From Megalonaias nervosa (lineage: Eukaryota; Mollusca; Bivalvia; Unionida; Unionidae): a stretch of DNA of 64,000 nt. The DNA lies in NCBI GenBank assembly GCA_016617855.1, contig JAECUM010092839.1:124001-188000 (forward strand), given 5' to 3'. The notes beneath the pieces were generated by a model, which saw only the letters and a program-made list of their open reading frames with translations, was not told the origin of the DNA and made no database searches. The position numbers and the translations under genes are program-made. Each line of letters starts with the position of its first letter. The stretch's first letter is position 1. Shown piece by piece: positions 24,880 to 36,937 of the stretch.

Positions 24880-25716
24880 GTAAAGCTTTTGGTTTTTTGT
24901 TCTGTGTTAATAATCATAGTGTTCTCCTTGCTCTATACTTCAAGTCTGTTATGAGCTTCTTAAAAATTTATTTTCAAGTACAACTTTTGTTTTACCTGAT
25001 TAATTGTAGTGTAATTTGCATAGAGGTCAGTGGAAAAACATTGAATTTCCTATATTTATTGGCAAGTCATTAATAAATAGAATGAATAACAGAGGTTCAA
25101 GGATAAAAGCCATGTGATTATTCGACAATTAATATTTTTATTTTCATTAAAGTAACCATTTAGAGATACTTTTTGCACTCTTTCAGTGATGTAAGAGCTA
25201 AACCAGTTTAGGGAGTTTTCATTGCATTAACAGATTTTCAATTTTTCAAGAAAATTTCATGGTCTACTAGATCAAAAGATTTACAAAAATCAACCATAAT
25301 AGTACTAGCCATTGCTACCTTATCTAATACTTGTTGTCATTGATCAATCATCGATATTGGTACAGTTTCACATGAGTGATTCTGTCGAAATCCAAACTGA
25401 TTATGAGATCATAAGTGTTCAGATACATATAGTTGATAAAAGAATCATGTACATGCTTTTCTGGCAATTTGGAAAGACAAGGAAGGATAGCAATGAGTCT
25501 GCAGTTGTAACTTAATTTGACATGATCATTTTGTTCTTGCTTTGGGCAGTGGACTTACCTTGGCAGTTTTCCAAGTCTGTGGAAATTTATTCAACCAAAT
25601 ACAGTGATAGCAAATAAAAGCTATACTCTCTCTTTCAACAGGTGCAGCTTCCTTTAGTAGCCCTGGTTGTATCAAGTCCTGTGACTTTACCATCATCCAT
25701 TTTTGAAATATAACTA
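24880..25716 (-). pseudogene. LINE reverse transcriptase fossil, 3' part
   Basis: Read on the minus strand, frames around 25250-25690 carry recognisable reverse-transcriptase blocks: SHNQFGFRQNHSCET, then MVDFCKSFDLVDHEIFL. The catalytic YADD motif further on is degraded to YANY. Several stops and frame changes separate the pieces. The blocks resemble the CR1/L2/Jockey group rather than the LINE at 58-62 kb. Its upstream half continues at 27352 on the other side of an inserted DNA transposon. Confidence 0.75.
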
Positions 25717-27351
25717 CAGAAGTCCCCCTCTTGAACAGCCCACCCTAACCAGCGGCCACCCGCTCCTTATGGCCAGAATCCGACGGTACCAATGAATTTG
25801 TGTTCAAAAGTACCCCTCACGAAAGGCCACCCCGCTAACGCGACCAGCGGCCAGCATATTAGTGCAAAAATATAAAATTTACCCCTCACAAGCGGACACA
25901 TTTTATTTTGTAATATGTATCCAGAACCAATTTTATTCATAACGTGTTAAGTAATCCGATTTCTGTTTCCCGATGTCAGGTTTACGTTCCTGAAAGAAGT
26001 GTTGACTAAAGTATATGTACCACTAAGGTTAATATTATATCATTTACGCCTCATGAGAAGCCACATTTATTCCATAAAGCCAAGAAAGACTCAAATTTTA
26101 ATCCATACAAAAAGGTAAGTACACGTAATCCAAGTAGCCTTACTGCTGTGTTATCATGAGATGTCCGGTTTAGTCACTCTGATAATTGTTAAGATTACAA
26201 TTATTGACAGGAGTAACAGCTGAGAAGTGGCGGTATTGATGTACAGTACACAAGTCAGCGGGAAAATGGTTTGATAGCCTTTATGGCTTCCCTTAGTAAG
26301 ATGTTGAGCTTGTTCATTTTCATAATTCGTGGCTATTACTACTGAGAATAATTGTCAAGATTACAAATCCTAACGGCCACGAGGTACTATTGTTCAGATC
26401 AAATCTGAGTACATGTTGAAGCCAGTTTGGCTTCTCTCCCTTAGTGTAAAGAAATGTAAACACAAATGGGGTACCAGACTGCGACTAATGAATCACGTGA
26501 CAAGATCACTGTCTTTAAAAAAACACATGGCATTTTGTTTAAATGCAGAAAAGTTGTTTTATCAGTCTTATAGTTGGCAACACTGATGATTACAACTGGA
26601 TGTAATTGTCAAGATCATAACAGGGTCAGCATAGTCTAAAAATAGATTTTTGCAGACACACACACAGAAGAATTAGCCTTGAACAAAACAGGGTACCAGA
26701 CAAAGACCGAAAAATCACGTGACAACACATTCCTTTACGAAAAAGGCATTTCGTCCGCTCTGCAAAAGTTTCGTCTGCATAATTAAATTGCATACAGTTA
26801 GCAACATCTGAATAAATCATTACAAAACATTAACATGTCATCACGTAAATGGAGACGATTATTTTAGAAAAAGTTGGTTATTCTACTTGACATCGGGTGA
26901 AGTGGGGAGGGGGAACTTGCCGAACGATTTTAGGTACAAAAGACTTGAATAAACAACATCGTAACTGATCAGGAGGTTATTCAGCAGCAGTGGGAAAATG
27001 GAGCAAATGGAAAGAGAATTATGTATGTACCAAGATTTAAATGACATTTTTAAATGGTTTTGCAATGTGCATGACAACAACACCCGCTCGCATATCACGC
27101 TTACGCAAGAATAAGAACTATTAATGCATATTCAGTTGAAATAAGTCTATTATTATAACAAGAAGAACCTTTTAATAATTAATGTTACTTTTAAACGAAG
27201 ATATTAAATGCTTTGAAGAATGTAGCTTTCTTACTACGTACATTACATATACTTCTCTCAAAAAATTTATTCCCCCTCTGGAAAGACCACCCGTCTTATA
27301 AGGCCACTTTCCTGGTGCAGAAGGGGTGGCTGTATAAGAGGGGGACTACTG
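25717..27351. mobile_element. pogo-like DNA transposon inserted in a LINE
   Basis: The terminal inverted repeats are CAGAAGTCCCCCTCTTGAAC at 25717 and the complement of TATAAGAGGGGGACTACTG ending at 27351. TA target duplications lie at 25715-25716 and 27352-27353. Subterminal regions share GGCCACC-type words. The interior has an imperfect direct duplication (GGGTACCAGAC ... AATCACGTGACAA at about 26469 and 26691). No transposase frame is visible, so it is a non-autonomous copy. Confidence 0.85.
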
Positions 27352-27765
27352 TAAACACAAATTCAGGATTAATTTCCAGAATTTCAAAACTTTATGTCAC
27401 TCGGAAGTTTTCAGAACTTTAAAACTGTTAGAGTTCTGGACGATCAGGGGAAATTGTAGGTTCTTGAAGTTTTTCAGCAATTCATTAAATCATAATTCAT
27501 CCAAATATTTGAGCTGACACTTGGATTATTAGTGTAAATGCCCTGATGATTGACAGAGAAAATTTCAGTTTTATATTATCGGCCCCAAAATCAGTGAAAA
27601 CTCTCCAAATTATTTTGGGGTTATTCTGTTTTCATCTAGCATGTTTTTTAGTTTGCTCTTTTGGCCTGATTTATTATTTTATTAATATCAGATTGTATAC
27701 TCAGCTAGGTTTCCTAAAAAATTTATATGTAGCCTAATGCAAAGTATGCCACAGTTGTTAGTTCA
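27352..27765 (-). pseudogene. LINE fossil, 5' part of the same copy
   Basis: This is the continuation of the fossil at 24880-25716. If the 25717-27351 insertion and one TA are removed, the minus-strand frame stays open across the junction and continues into the pre-RT/RT start block ending near SKMDDGKVTGLD. The region carries stops and frameshifts further 5'. The element is clearly older than the DNA transposon inside it. Confidence 0.65.
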
Positions 27766-27774
27766 GTCAGGATA

Positions 27775-29420
27775 TTAGCTTTACAGTTTTAGTTCCACTT
27801 GTCATAGACCAGAGTAGTTTATGGGATGGTCTGTCATTTGTAGTCCATCTGTCCATTAGCACAAGTTTGTTATTACTGTTCCTCCTAAACTCCTTGAAGG
27901 TTTGCCAAGAAACTTTACACACATGTTCATGCCTTGATCTAGTTGGTCCTAATTGAAATGGTGCTGTTTGGACAGCCAGTATGCCTGCCACAGTGGCTAT
28001 TTTGAAAATCGTATTATCACTTCTACTCCTGAATGGATGGTCATATCAACCTGAGGTTTTCACTTAAAGACTTCTTATAAAATTTTGTTGGTCATAAATA
28101 GAAATGGTGCACATCTGACATCCATTATGGTCACCATGGCAGCCATCTTCAAAATCTCTACTCCTTGGTGGTCATATCAGCATAAGGTTTTCACTAAAAG
28201 ATTTGTGACATCTGGTTGGTCCGAAATAAAAATTGTGTCAGTCTGATGTTCAGCTTGGCAGTGAACTTGAAAATCTTGTTATCACAACTTTTCTTGAAGA
28301 GAAAGTCAAATTGACTTGAGGCTTTTACCGAAAGACTTCTTATGATGTTGTTGTTTATGGGTTTAATGCCATTTCTCAGCACAAGTTAGTGTATACATGG
28401 CAGCCAGTATGACTGGTGGAGGAAGAACCCTGGCAAACCACAGTAAGAACCACTGACCAATGGGAAGCTACTAACAGGCTTCTCCACATATTGACATGTC
28501 CATTTATTCTTAAATGAAAATGGTGCCGATCTGACATATATTACTGTCATTACATAGTGGTGATATTGAAAATCTTATCCCTGCTTCTCCTGAATGGATG
28601 TTTCTATCAACATAACGTTTTTCACTAAAGACTTCTTATGTTGTGAAGTTGGTCCTAAATGAAACGGGCACCAATCAGACATCCATTATGGTTGCCACAT
28701 CATGTCATTGTGAAAATTTTGTTATTATTTTTGCTACTTTTTCTGAACAGAAAGTCACATTGACATGGGGTCAAAGAACATCTTATCATGTCTGCTTGTT
28801 TCTAGATGAAAATGGTGTAGATCTAATGTCCAATATTACCACCACAGTGGCCAGCTTGAAAATGTTGTCATTACTTTTTCTGAATGAACAGTCATATTAG
28901 ATAGGGAATTTCACTAAAAGACTTCTTAATATGTTTATTGGTCCCAAATTAAAATTTAGCTGATTGATGTCCATCATGTGGCAATCTTGAAAATCTTGTT
29001 TTTGCTACTTCTCTTAATTAGAAAGTCATTTTGACATGGTGCTTTCAACAGAGGAGTTCTTATGGTGTCTAATTGGTCCTAAATGAAAATGACTAACCCT
29101 CAAAATGACCACAACAGTGGCTACCTTAGAAATATTGTTATCTCTACCAGGGACGTCCATATAATTATTTTCTGAGAAGGTGGATGGGGTAAACATGTAG
29201 TGGTTAGCTATTAAGTTTTACAGATGTAGGCCAAAACATGTTTAGAGGTGAAATTTGGGCTATATCAAAATTTTTTCACCAATACACTTTGTATGATACC
29301 TAGTTCAGCCTAAATAAAATAGTGTCAGTTGTACATCCAATATGGCTGCTATGACAGCTATCTTGAAAATCTTGATGACACTACTGAATGGATGATCGTT
29401 ATGACGTTATTTTTACCAAA
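27775..29420. repeat. diverged tandem array, family A (second locus), about 9 units
   Basis: The same leader as at 16828 (GTCATAGACCAGAG...GGGATGGTCTGTC) is followed by units with CTTCTTATGATGTCTAGTTGGTCC-like and ATGGCTGCCACAGTGGC-like blocks. The anchor TTGAAAATCTTGTTA recurs near 28000, 28148, 28266, 28567, 28708, 28856, 28986, 29127 and 29363, a spacing of 118-150 bases where uninterrupted. A different repeat is inserted at 28345-28495. No coding is supported. Confidence 0.8.
28345..28495. repeat. dispersed repeat, copy 1
   Basis: GGGTTTAATGCCATTTCTCAGCACA ... ATACATGGCAGCCAGTATGA ... GGTGGAGGAAGAACCC. It is homologous over about 90 bases to 32196-32300 and interrupts the family A array. 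Confidence 0.7.
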
Positions 29421-29439
29421 AGACTTTTAATTAGACTGT

Positions 29440-29760
29440 AAACTGTTTAAGTCACAATTTCTCTAGTTTTGGAATGAAATCGTTTTATTTATCTACATTG
29501 ACAACAATGCCTTGATCCTCACACAAAAATTGAATCTGTGCAGTGCTGTTGATAATTAATTTCTATTCCATTTTGTAGCTGCATTTATTAGAGAGATTAG
29601 TATCATCAGCATATAGATAGTAAATGCTACTGTATTTACAATCTTTAGAGGAAGGTTCTTTATTAAAAAATGACAAAGAGTAGTACCAATAATTAACTGT
29701 AACACACCACAGTTTATTGTTTTATTTCCAGATACAATTTAGTATCACTTTCTAAAATAT
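29440..29760 (-). pseudogene. second LINE reverse transcriptase fossil
   Basis: On the minus strand a frame reads YLYADDTNLSNKCSYKM, the catalytic YADD box of a non-LTR reverse transcriptase. Downstream, in another frame, comes a block like GIVVNVDKT that normally follows it. Stops and frameshifts break it. Only about 300 bases of the element can be recognised. It directly follows the family A array. Confidence 0.7.
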
Positions 29761-31419
29761 GTCACTGAAGTATGAAACCAACCATTTGTGATCTGTATCA
29801 CTATTACAGGTGAAATGAATACAACATTTTCCTGTTTGAATATTCATTGAAGAATTCAGATAGAATTCAGATAGATGTTAATAAAGCTATAAAATCACTT
29901 CTTTTCTTTTTTTCTACATTTGTATTTAATGTAATTTTCCTCCCTCTGCCAAGCAATATTGAAAACACTGTGAAGTCATCTAAATCTAATAACATGTAAA
30001 CTACATTTATGGTGTCTTGTATACTTATGGCAGGAGGGGTTCAGACTCTTACGGATACAGATGTTCCATTTGTGCTGAAGACTTTAGGTAAAGAGCAGTA
30101 GCTCTCCATTACTTGTTCAGTTAAATATTACCTGTTTAGTTATATGCAGGGATTTGCTATTTAAAAAAAAAGAGACATGCCTGGAAGTAATTGTTCACAA
30201 TGAAAATTTCACAGACATTTGGCCAATTTTGTTTAAGTATATTTTGATGCATAAAGTCTTTCTTGACTTTGATATGATAACCAAGTCATATACCATGTTC
30301 TTTATCAACTTACCATATTACAAATTTGTACCAGTATGAAACCAGGTGGAATTGGATCTAGGGAAGATGCATAACAAAAGCATGCAAAAGAGATGTTTAT
30401 TTAGAATACAAATTATGGATAAATGAATCTCTGACACCCTAGCTCAGACCCTTACTTCCATCCCTCACAAATTAAAACAACTGGAAACCCAACTCTACAT
30501 GTATGTATGCACACAAAGTTCATTAATTGATAGAACAAATTAGTATCATTCTTGACTGAATACAATCAATGCATTGTTCATTAAAAAAAATATCACAGAT
30601 TGTAACACTCATCAACAGATACCATCAATATATGGATTTATCAAAATGGTAGATTAATGCATGGATTCATAAACAGTGTGATCAATACATGGATTTATCG
30701 ACATATATGATTGATGTATGGATTATTGTATTGTTCATCAACAAGTGTTTTCCACATTCGTACCTGAATTGTCTTCTACAAGAATAATCATACTGGATTA
30801 AATAAAATTCTAACGTTTTTCATCATTTAATGTGGCAACATTTAATTGATAGTCAGTGTCTCAAATGGATGAAATCTCAAGACAATTGAACAGTTCTAGT
30901 AATACAAAAAATGTTGCCTGCTCTTCTGTACTTTTGCATCATTTTCACAGTTTAATTTTTCAGTGCCAGATATTTTATATTTTATATATGTTTATGTGTT
31001 CACAGATGCCTGTGCATATGTTCCAGGCTTGATATTTTGATTTATTGTCAAGCCTGATTTTTCACATCATGTTGTATATACTGTATATATTGTACATAAC
31101 AGCTAGAAGGCCTCAATGTAGATTACTTCTGTAGCTAATTGAATTACCTTCTCAAAATAAAGTATTTATTATTATTATTATCATTCTTATTAATTTAACT
31201 TTTCTGCTTTAGCTATGAAATGGCATTATGTAATACAGGTCTGACTTGATGTAATATTTAGAATAAATTCCAAAATTTTCACTATTGAGTGTATGAACTA
31301 TGTTCCCATGTAGAACTGGCAGCAAAAAACGAATAAAGTTTTACATTTTCACATACTTTTGCAGGTGAAGATTGCTTCCATAAAATGGACAGCTCCCTTG
31401 CTGGCGTGAGCAGGGCATC
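29761..31419. other. intronic or intergenic DNA
   Basis: No gene recognised. A TATGGATT...CATGGATT motif repeats loosely at 30605-30730. A possible 60-base exon-like segment at 30034-30090 is discussed under rejected items. Confidence 0.35.
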
Positions 31420-32000
31420 AAACCCATAATCCTTGGATGAGCATATTGCTTCACCTCCAACATTTCCCTCAATATTATGTCCCATTTGATATGCATGCCA
31501 TAAGGCAGAGTGTATCATGTTACTACCGTATATTTTCTGTCCATCCATCTGTCCATCTGTTGTTGTCAATTTTGTTCCTGTGCAGTAACTTAAGTTGTCC
31601 CACATCTACAGGTACCAAATTTTATGGATGGCTAGTACTTGGAGTATGAAAAAAAATCATTTTAACTAAAGGTCAGGGTCACTGACATAAATAATAAAAA
31701 TGATTTATGGACAATAACTCCAGTTACATACCATCTACAGTTACCAAACTTTGTGGATTGCTTGCAATTAGGGTAAGGAAGAACCCAGTTGATTTAAGGG
31801 TGAGAGTCAAAGTCAATGACTGATAGAAGAAATATAGTTTCTGCAGAATTACTTGAGATCTCCACCATCTATAGTTAACAAGCTTTGTGGATGGCTTGCA
31901 GTTGGAGTTAGGAAGCATGCTATCCATTTCCAGTTTTAACAATCAAAGGTCAGGGTCACTATGACTAATAAAAGAAAAATGGTTTCCACATGATAACATA
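31420..32000. repeat. diverged tandem array, family C
   Basis: A leader with CTGTCCATCCATCTGTCCATCTG is followed by about three copies of a roughly 140-bp unit. Shared words are ACCAAACTTTGTGGATGGCTTGCA, AGGTCAGGGTCACT and AATAAAAATGGTTT. This is a third leader-plus-array repeat of the same general design as families A and B. Confidence 0.75.
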
Positions 32001-32195
32001 AATACTACAGCACATACCTGGACCAAATCAATTATAGTACTCTCTCAGTATAATGCTATCTAGTGGATCTATAGGGTATACCATTTTATGGTAAGACAAC
32101 CTTATGATGAAGTATATGATAAATTATAACTCTTTCCATAGGAGCCATATACTTCCTTATCATGAGACCATCTTATAATTGAAGTACAAGATTAA

Positions 32196-32300
32196 TATAG
32201 GTTGTTGTTGTTGTTGTTGTTGTTGTGGGACTTAACACCATTTTTCAGCACACGATAGGCTATACATGGCGGCCAGTATTAATGGTGGAGGAAGAGGTTA
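32196..32300. repeat. (GTT)n tract and dispersed repeat, copy 2
   Basis: About nine GTT units at 32200-32226 lead into GGGACTTAACACCATTTTTCAGC ... TACATGGCGGCCAGTATTAATGGTGGAGGAAGAGG, the homologue of the repeat at 28345. Confidence 0.75.
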
Positions 32301-33927
32301 TTTCAGCTTCCTAAAAACAACAGCAGTGGTTTAAACGTCTTCTTTTTTTCCTCACAGTTTACACTGCCATTTTCAAGTCTCATGGGACCACATGTTGTTG
32401 AAGTCAACTTTGTCTACAAATTTGTATCAAAATTCAGTTTCGTGAGCTTGTTAAAGAATTCACCCCATATACAGTTTATACTTGTTTATTTCATGTTATT
32501 TATATCTTATATAATGGTGTAGTTTTTTACCTGTAAATGAAGCAGCTTTTGAAGAACATATTGCACACCCCTCATTGACATTAAAATTGTTCTCCAGGTG
32601 CAGTTCTCAAAAGATCAAACTGCAAAATATTCTTCATATGAAATGTCAGTAAAGGTTTTAACCAAACCAAAGCACAGTCTTTGGCATAATTCTTAAGCTT
32701 TACTTTATGAGAAATTCAGTACCAGTACTTAAGAGTGTCTGTCATTACAGTTATGTACAACGTGATGAACATGACCAGGGGTTAGAATAATTTGACTCAA
32801 AACAACTTCTTAACAAAATAATAAGGGGTTAATTTAAAGCTGACTAAGCTTAAAAGAGAGTACAGTATTAGCACACCCTCCCATTTGTTTGTACCCCTCT
32901 TACTGATTTAAAAACAAAAAGCATCAAGGATATAAAATATGCACAGAACTTAGTCATTTCATTCATTGATTTATAATTTCTAACCTGATTGGTGCCAAGG
33001 GGTCCCTAACAATGTTGAATGATTGATGCCTTCTGTTTGTAAAATTGGTAGGGAGGGTACAAACAAACAGGATGGTGTGAGAGTACTATTGTAAGCTGCT
33101 GCTTCAGAGTAACAAATATTGTGAATAATCCAATTATGATTGTTGTCAGCCCATTTAATCCAAACCTGTAACATGTTTATTGAGTTCTGTACATGACTGA
33201 GTCAGTGATATGTAAAGGCGAATATTTGTATCTTCAGATTTGTAAAATTAAATATCAGGGTCTGTTCTGGGATGCATGATACAGGATTTGCACTCATATC
33301 TAACCAGCTGTGTAAATTGCATGTTATATTTTCTAATCCTTCATCTTTAAATCAGACCTGTTTTTCCCATAAGATACAGCCCTTTAATTTGTTTCAGATG
33401 AAGGGTGGGGAATTTTCTTGAAATTTTCATTTCTGGAATAGATTGTGAAATATACTAGTGTTTGTAATTATCATTCCCAATAATACAATACTACTGATAT
33501 GAAAAAGACTATATGAAAAACTGTGTGTTTCCTTTAAGGATTTTGTATGAGCTTAAACAGGAATTAGTACAGGATCATAATTTACTGGATTTTAACATGG
33601 CTAAACAAAATTAAGCAACAACAGTTTTTCCCAGACAGATTGTAACATGTCACATGAATGCTTTTTTGAAACATAATCCATCTAGTTATGTCAGTCAAGG
33701 AAAACTTTCATCATTGTCTAGAATTACTATGCTGATAATTACTAAGATGATATAATATATGCAGGCTTATTTAAACCTGTAATATTTCTTTTGCATATTT
33801 GCAAATGCAAAAATGTTTTGTAAATTATTTTCACCAAATATAGTAAGTTCATTCATATTTGGTTCTCTGTATAAACTGTGAATTATTTTGTCCACCTGAA
33901 TCTTGTCCATAAGATATAATAAATTCT

Positions 33928-34002
<75 letters not shown>

Positions 34003-34368
34003 GTTTTTGACAACATTGCTTTAAAAAAAAACAAGATTTATTGTTTAAGGTACAAGTTTATCAACCCATAAAAAATATAACAATTAAGGGCTGCATGAGC
34101 AGAAGTTGACATAGGTTTAGAAGGTATTATAATGATGGTTGTAGAGGTTGACATTTGTGTATGAGTGTTACTTTCTACTCATTTTGTTTTTGTTTTGGAA
34201 TGGTTATTAGTGCTATCTAACATCACTTAAAAAGTTCATGATGTACAACAGATTCAGGAAGAAATGATCGTAAACACAGAGTTACATCACAGAAATCCAC
34301 AGGAATGCAATTTGGCTTTAGTATAAGTTATCATTTATATACATAATGCTTCTGTTTTTCATTTTCAG
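32301..34368. other. non-coding DNA upstream of the exon at 34369
   Basis: No gene recognised. An imperfect inverted pair, CACACCCTCCCATTTGTTTGTACCC near 32874 and its complement near 33050-33080, encloses about 150 bases and may be a MITE. A long TA tract lies at 33935-33999. Confidence 0.4.
33935..33999. repeat. (TA)n microsatellite
   Basis: About 32 TA units. Confidence 0.95.
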
Positions 34369-34432
34369 GTGATGCCATCATGTTTGAACAAATAATACAA
34401 GAGAGATAACTCTGTTGACCCTGACTACCATC

Positions 34433-34507
34433 ATGGCCCAGAAATATTTAATGGCTATGAATTATGTGGATATGCATGCTAATAATGTTTTGAAAAAACA
34501 TGCAAAG
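34433..34507 (+). CDS. 5' exon with start codon of an unidentified host gene
   Basis: The exon spans 34369-34507. A pyrimidine-rich acceptor (CTGTTTTTCATTTTCAG) precedes 64 bases of leader, then ACCATCATGG starts a 25-codon frame (MAQKYLMAMNYVDMHANNV...) that ends in phase 0 at AAG|GTAAGC. The acceptor implies an untranslated exon further upstream. No family is recognised from so short a segment. The last seven bases of the exon and the donor are the first unit of a 56-bp tandem repeat, so copies of the donor follow downstream. Confidence 0.5.
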
Positions 34508-34835
34508 GTAAGCTTTTTTTGGTTAAGTTACATTACAAATGTCTTAATAAAAGGCATGCAAGGGTAAGATTTTTTTTGGTTAAGTAACATTACAAGTATG
34601 TTATTAAAAAGCATGTAAAGGTAAGCTTTTTTTGTTTAAGTTACATTACAAATGTCTTAATAAACAGCATGCAAAGGTAAGCTTTTTTTGTTTAAGTTAC
34701 ATTACAAATGTCTTAATAAAGAGCATGCAAAGGTCAACTTTTTTTTTCTTAAGTTATATTACAAAAGTCTTAATAAAAACATGCATAGGTTAGCTTATTT
34801 CTGTTGATTTACATTACAGAGTATTTTTTTAAAAA
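34501..34835 (+). repeat. 56-bp minisatellite that copies a splice donor, 6 units
   Basis: Units begin at 34501, 34557, 34614, 34670, 34726 and 34782. Each begins with the exon end and donor: TGCAAAG|GTAAGC in units 1 and 4, TGTAAAG|GTAAGC in unit 3, TGCAAGG|GTAAGA in unit 2. Units 5 and 6 have decayed donors (GTCAAC, GTTAGC). The rest of the unit is a T tract and AAGTTACATTACAAATGTCT. Confidence 0.9.
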
Positions 34836-36644
34836 CTATTTACCAGCAGAAAAATTTGTGATTATGTTAGATAATTATTTGACTTGATTTTAGAAATAAA
34901 ACTGTTTTCATATCAATGGCTTCGCATTTTAATGGTCCAGAATAGATCAAAACAATCAAGGTAAGATTTAAAGAAGCTTCAAGACAATTTGTAGCGCTCA
35001 GTAATTTTAAAATGTATGAATTCATGATTTTTTCCATTAAAGTTGAACATCCCTTATTACAACTAATTACATGTACAGAGTGAAATTGATATATTTCAAA
35101 TTGAGTAATGAATATATATTTATAGGTAGAAATAATTTTTTGGTAGGCCAGTTTCAGTTTGAAAAAAAGGAATATTAAATCCTTTTTGTTTTGAAAAAAA
35201 ATATTTCCAGTATGGCTTTTTATTGCCCAAAGAGCCACATTTTATAAGTTCTCTTGTCCATTTAATGTTGTATCCTCTTAAAAATTTTCCAGGAGTTCAT
35301 ACTTTTATTAACTTTGTTTCCAATAGGGAAGTGGAGTGAATCATTGGCCATCGAGAGTGCCATCATGGAATATTTTTTGTTGTAATTTTTGTTTTTACAT
35401 AGAAGATATTGTCTAAGAAAGTGTTTAACATGATAGAAGATATTGAAGGCTTTTTTCAATATGTAGATGATCTTACTTAAGTATTCAACATGCATGCTTT
35501 TGAAAATGGCATGCTGGTAACATCAATTTACAGCAACAATCAATGCATTCATAACACTCAAGCTTAATGAGTCAAGACTTAATGTATTGATTTCTGACCA
35601 GCTTGAACATGGAAGCAGGCACTTCACTAGCTACAGCTGGTGTGAAACTTTTATCAGACTGTAAAGACTTTACTACCATCCCAGAAGACTTGATCTACTA
35701 TATCTATCCAAGGTTGGCAATTGAAGTCACCAAGTAGTCACAGAATTTGACCCTGAAAAATACTGACAAGTTTGTTTGTTTTGTATTCCTGTTCAGAATT
35801 AGCTGTCTTCAGTTATTGGCATTTTTTATTATGTTTTTTCATAACATTATTTTTTAAGGTTACCCCCCACCACCACCACAGGGGTTTTGGGTATATTTAT
35901 TGTCGTTGAGAATTTTTCATTCCTTTTTCAAGTTCAGGTATTTAGATATCCCTGTCCCTGCTGAATTGTTCTGTAGCTTCATCTTCATTCTGTTTTGTTT
36001 GTTTTAGAACAGTGCAAATCATCAGAATTCATATTTCATTTAATTGAAGTTTTACTATTTTTATTCCAAAGGAGGTTACATACCAGTTGTTACTTTAATA
36101 TCAGCAATACATAACCCATTGCTGTTGTATAACTTGCTCTTTTTCAGATGAAAAATACCCTGGCCTTATGATGAGAATTCATTCTCCCATAGAGTTAACC
36201 AGATGATTCTGGAATACCAAAACTCCCCTGGTCCAACCCACAGATAATGAGGCCATTCACATTCTCCTTCATTCTTTTCGGGTTACAGACTGCTGTTTAA
36301 ATTTACATTGTAATGAAATTGCCATTGCTTTGTGTTTAACATCATGATTTGAGTTTCTCATTCTGTTCATCATTTTTATTGTGTGGAAATTACCCATGGT
36401 CAAGAATTTTCTCTTTTCAGATAGAGCATTTTTTCTGGTTACATTTGGTATGATCTTGCATTTTGGTTCTTATGCCACAAGAGTTGTTAGTATAACTATT
36501 ATTGTTGAGAATTTATTTCTAGTTCAGGCAATGTCACTACCCTTGCCTAATTTGGACTGCAGACTTGTATTGGTTCTGTTTATTGTTTTATTGCAGTAAT
36601 GAATCATCCTATCTCACAATCATATCTGACATTTTCTTTTGGCT
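34836..36644. other. intron-like DNA with a possible LINE endonuclease scrap
   Basis: On the minus strand about 35660-35745 reads LLGDFNCQPWIDIVDQVF, similar to the GDFN box of LINE endonucleases, but it is short and isolated. Two related stretches, at about 35880-35990 and 36480-36580, share TTGTTGAGAATTT...AGTTCAGG words. No gene is supported. Confidence 0.35.
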
Positions 36645-36911
36645 GCTGCAGTGGCCTAAGTGGTTAGAGCATCCACCTCGGATGCAGAAGGTCTCAGGTT
36701 CAAATCCCGGCCAAGTCATACCAAAGACTTTTAAAAAAATGATACTTAGCTTTCTCACTTGGTGCTCAGCATTAAGAGATTAGTGTTAGGACTGGTCAGC
36801 CTGGTTTCAGGATAATGTGACCGGGTGGGACATGATGCTACATGTCTGTAGCATGATGCCCCAGTGCTAGACATCACTTTAAACGAGTAAATTTGTTAAA
36901 GTTACCTTAAA
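36645..36911 (+). mobile_element. tRNA-derived SINE, copy 2 (same family as 15938)
   Basis: A box region CAGTGGCCTAAGTGGTTAGA, B box GGTTCAAATCCCGG, then CAAGTCATACCAAAGACTTT. The body GTGTTAGGACTGGTCAGCCT and ATGTGACCGGGTGGGACATG matches copy 1. The 3' region is shortened relative to copy 1 and ends in a CA repeat. Confidence 0.88.
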
Positions 36912-36937
36912 AACACACACACACACACACACACACA
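36912..36937. repeat. (CA)13 microsatellite at the SINE tail
   Basis: Begins right at the 3' end of the SINE, like the much longer tract after copy 1. Confidence 0.95.

Noticed and set aside
30034..30090. Short exon reading GGVQTLTDTDVPFVLKTL between AG and GTAAAG
   Set aside because: Too short, weak acceptor and no matching neighbour exon; left as chance.
34501..34835. Regular 56-bp repeats as a CRISPR array
   Set aside because: Units are contiguous with no distinct spacers; they copy an exon end.
34867..35238. 123-codon minus-strand open frame
   Set aside because: AT-rich chance frame, no family features or splice context.
36645..36720. tRNA gene
   Set aside because: SINE head, same reason as at 15938.
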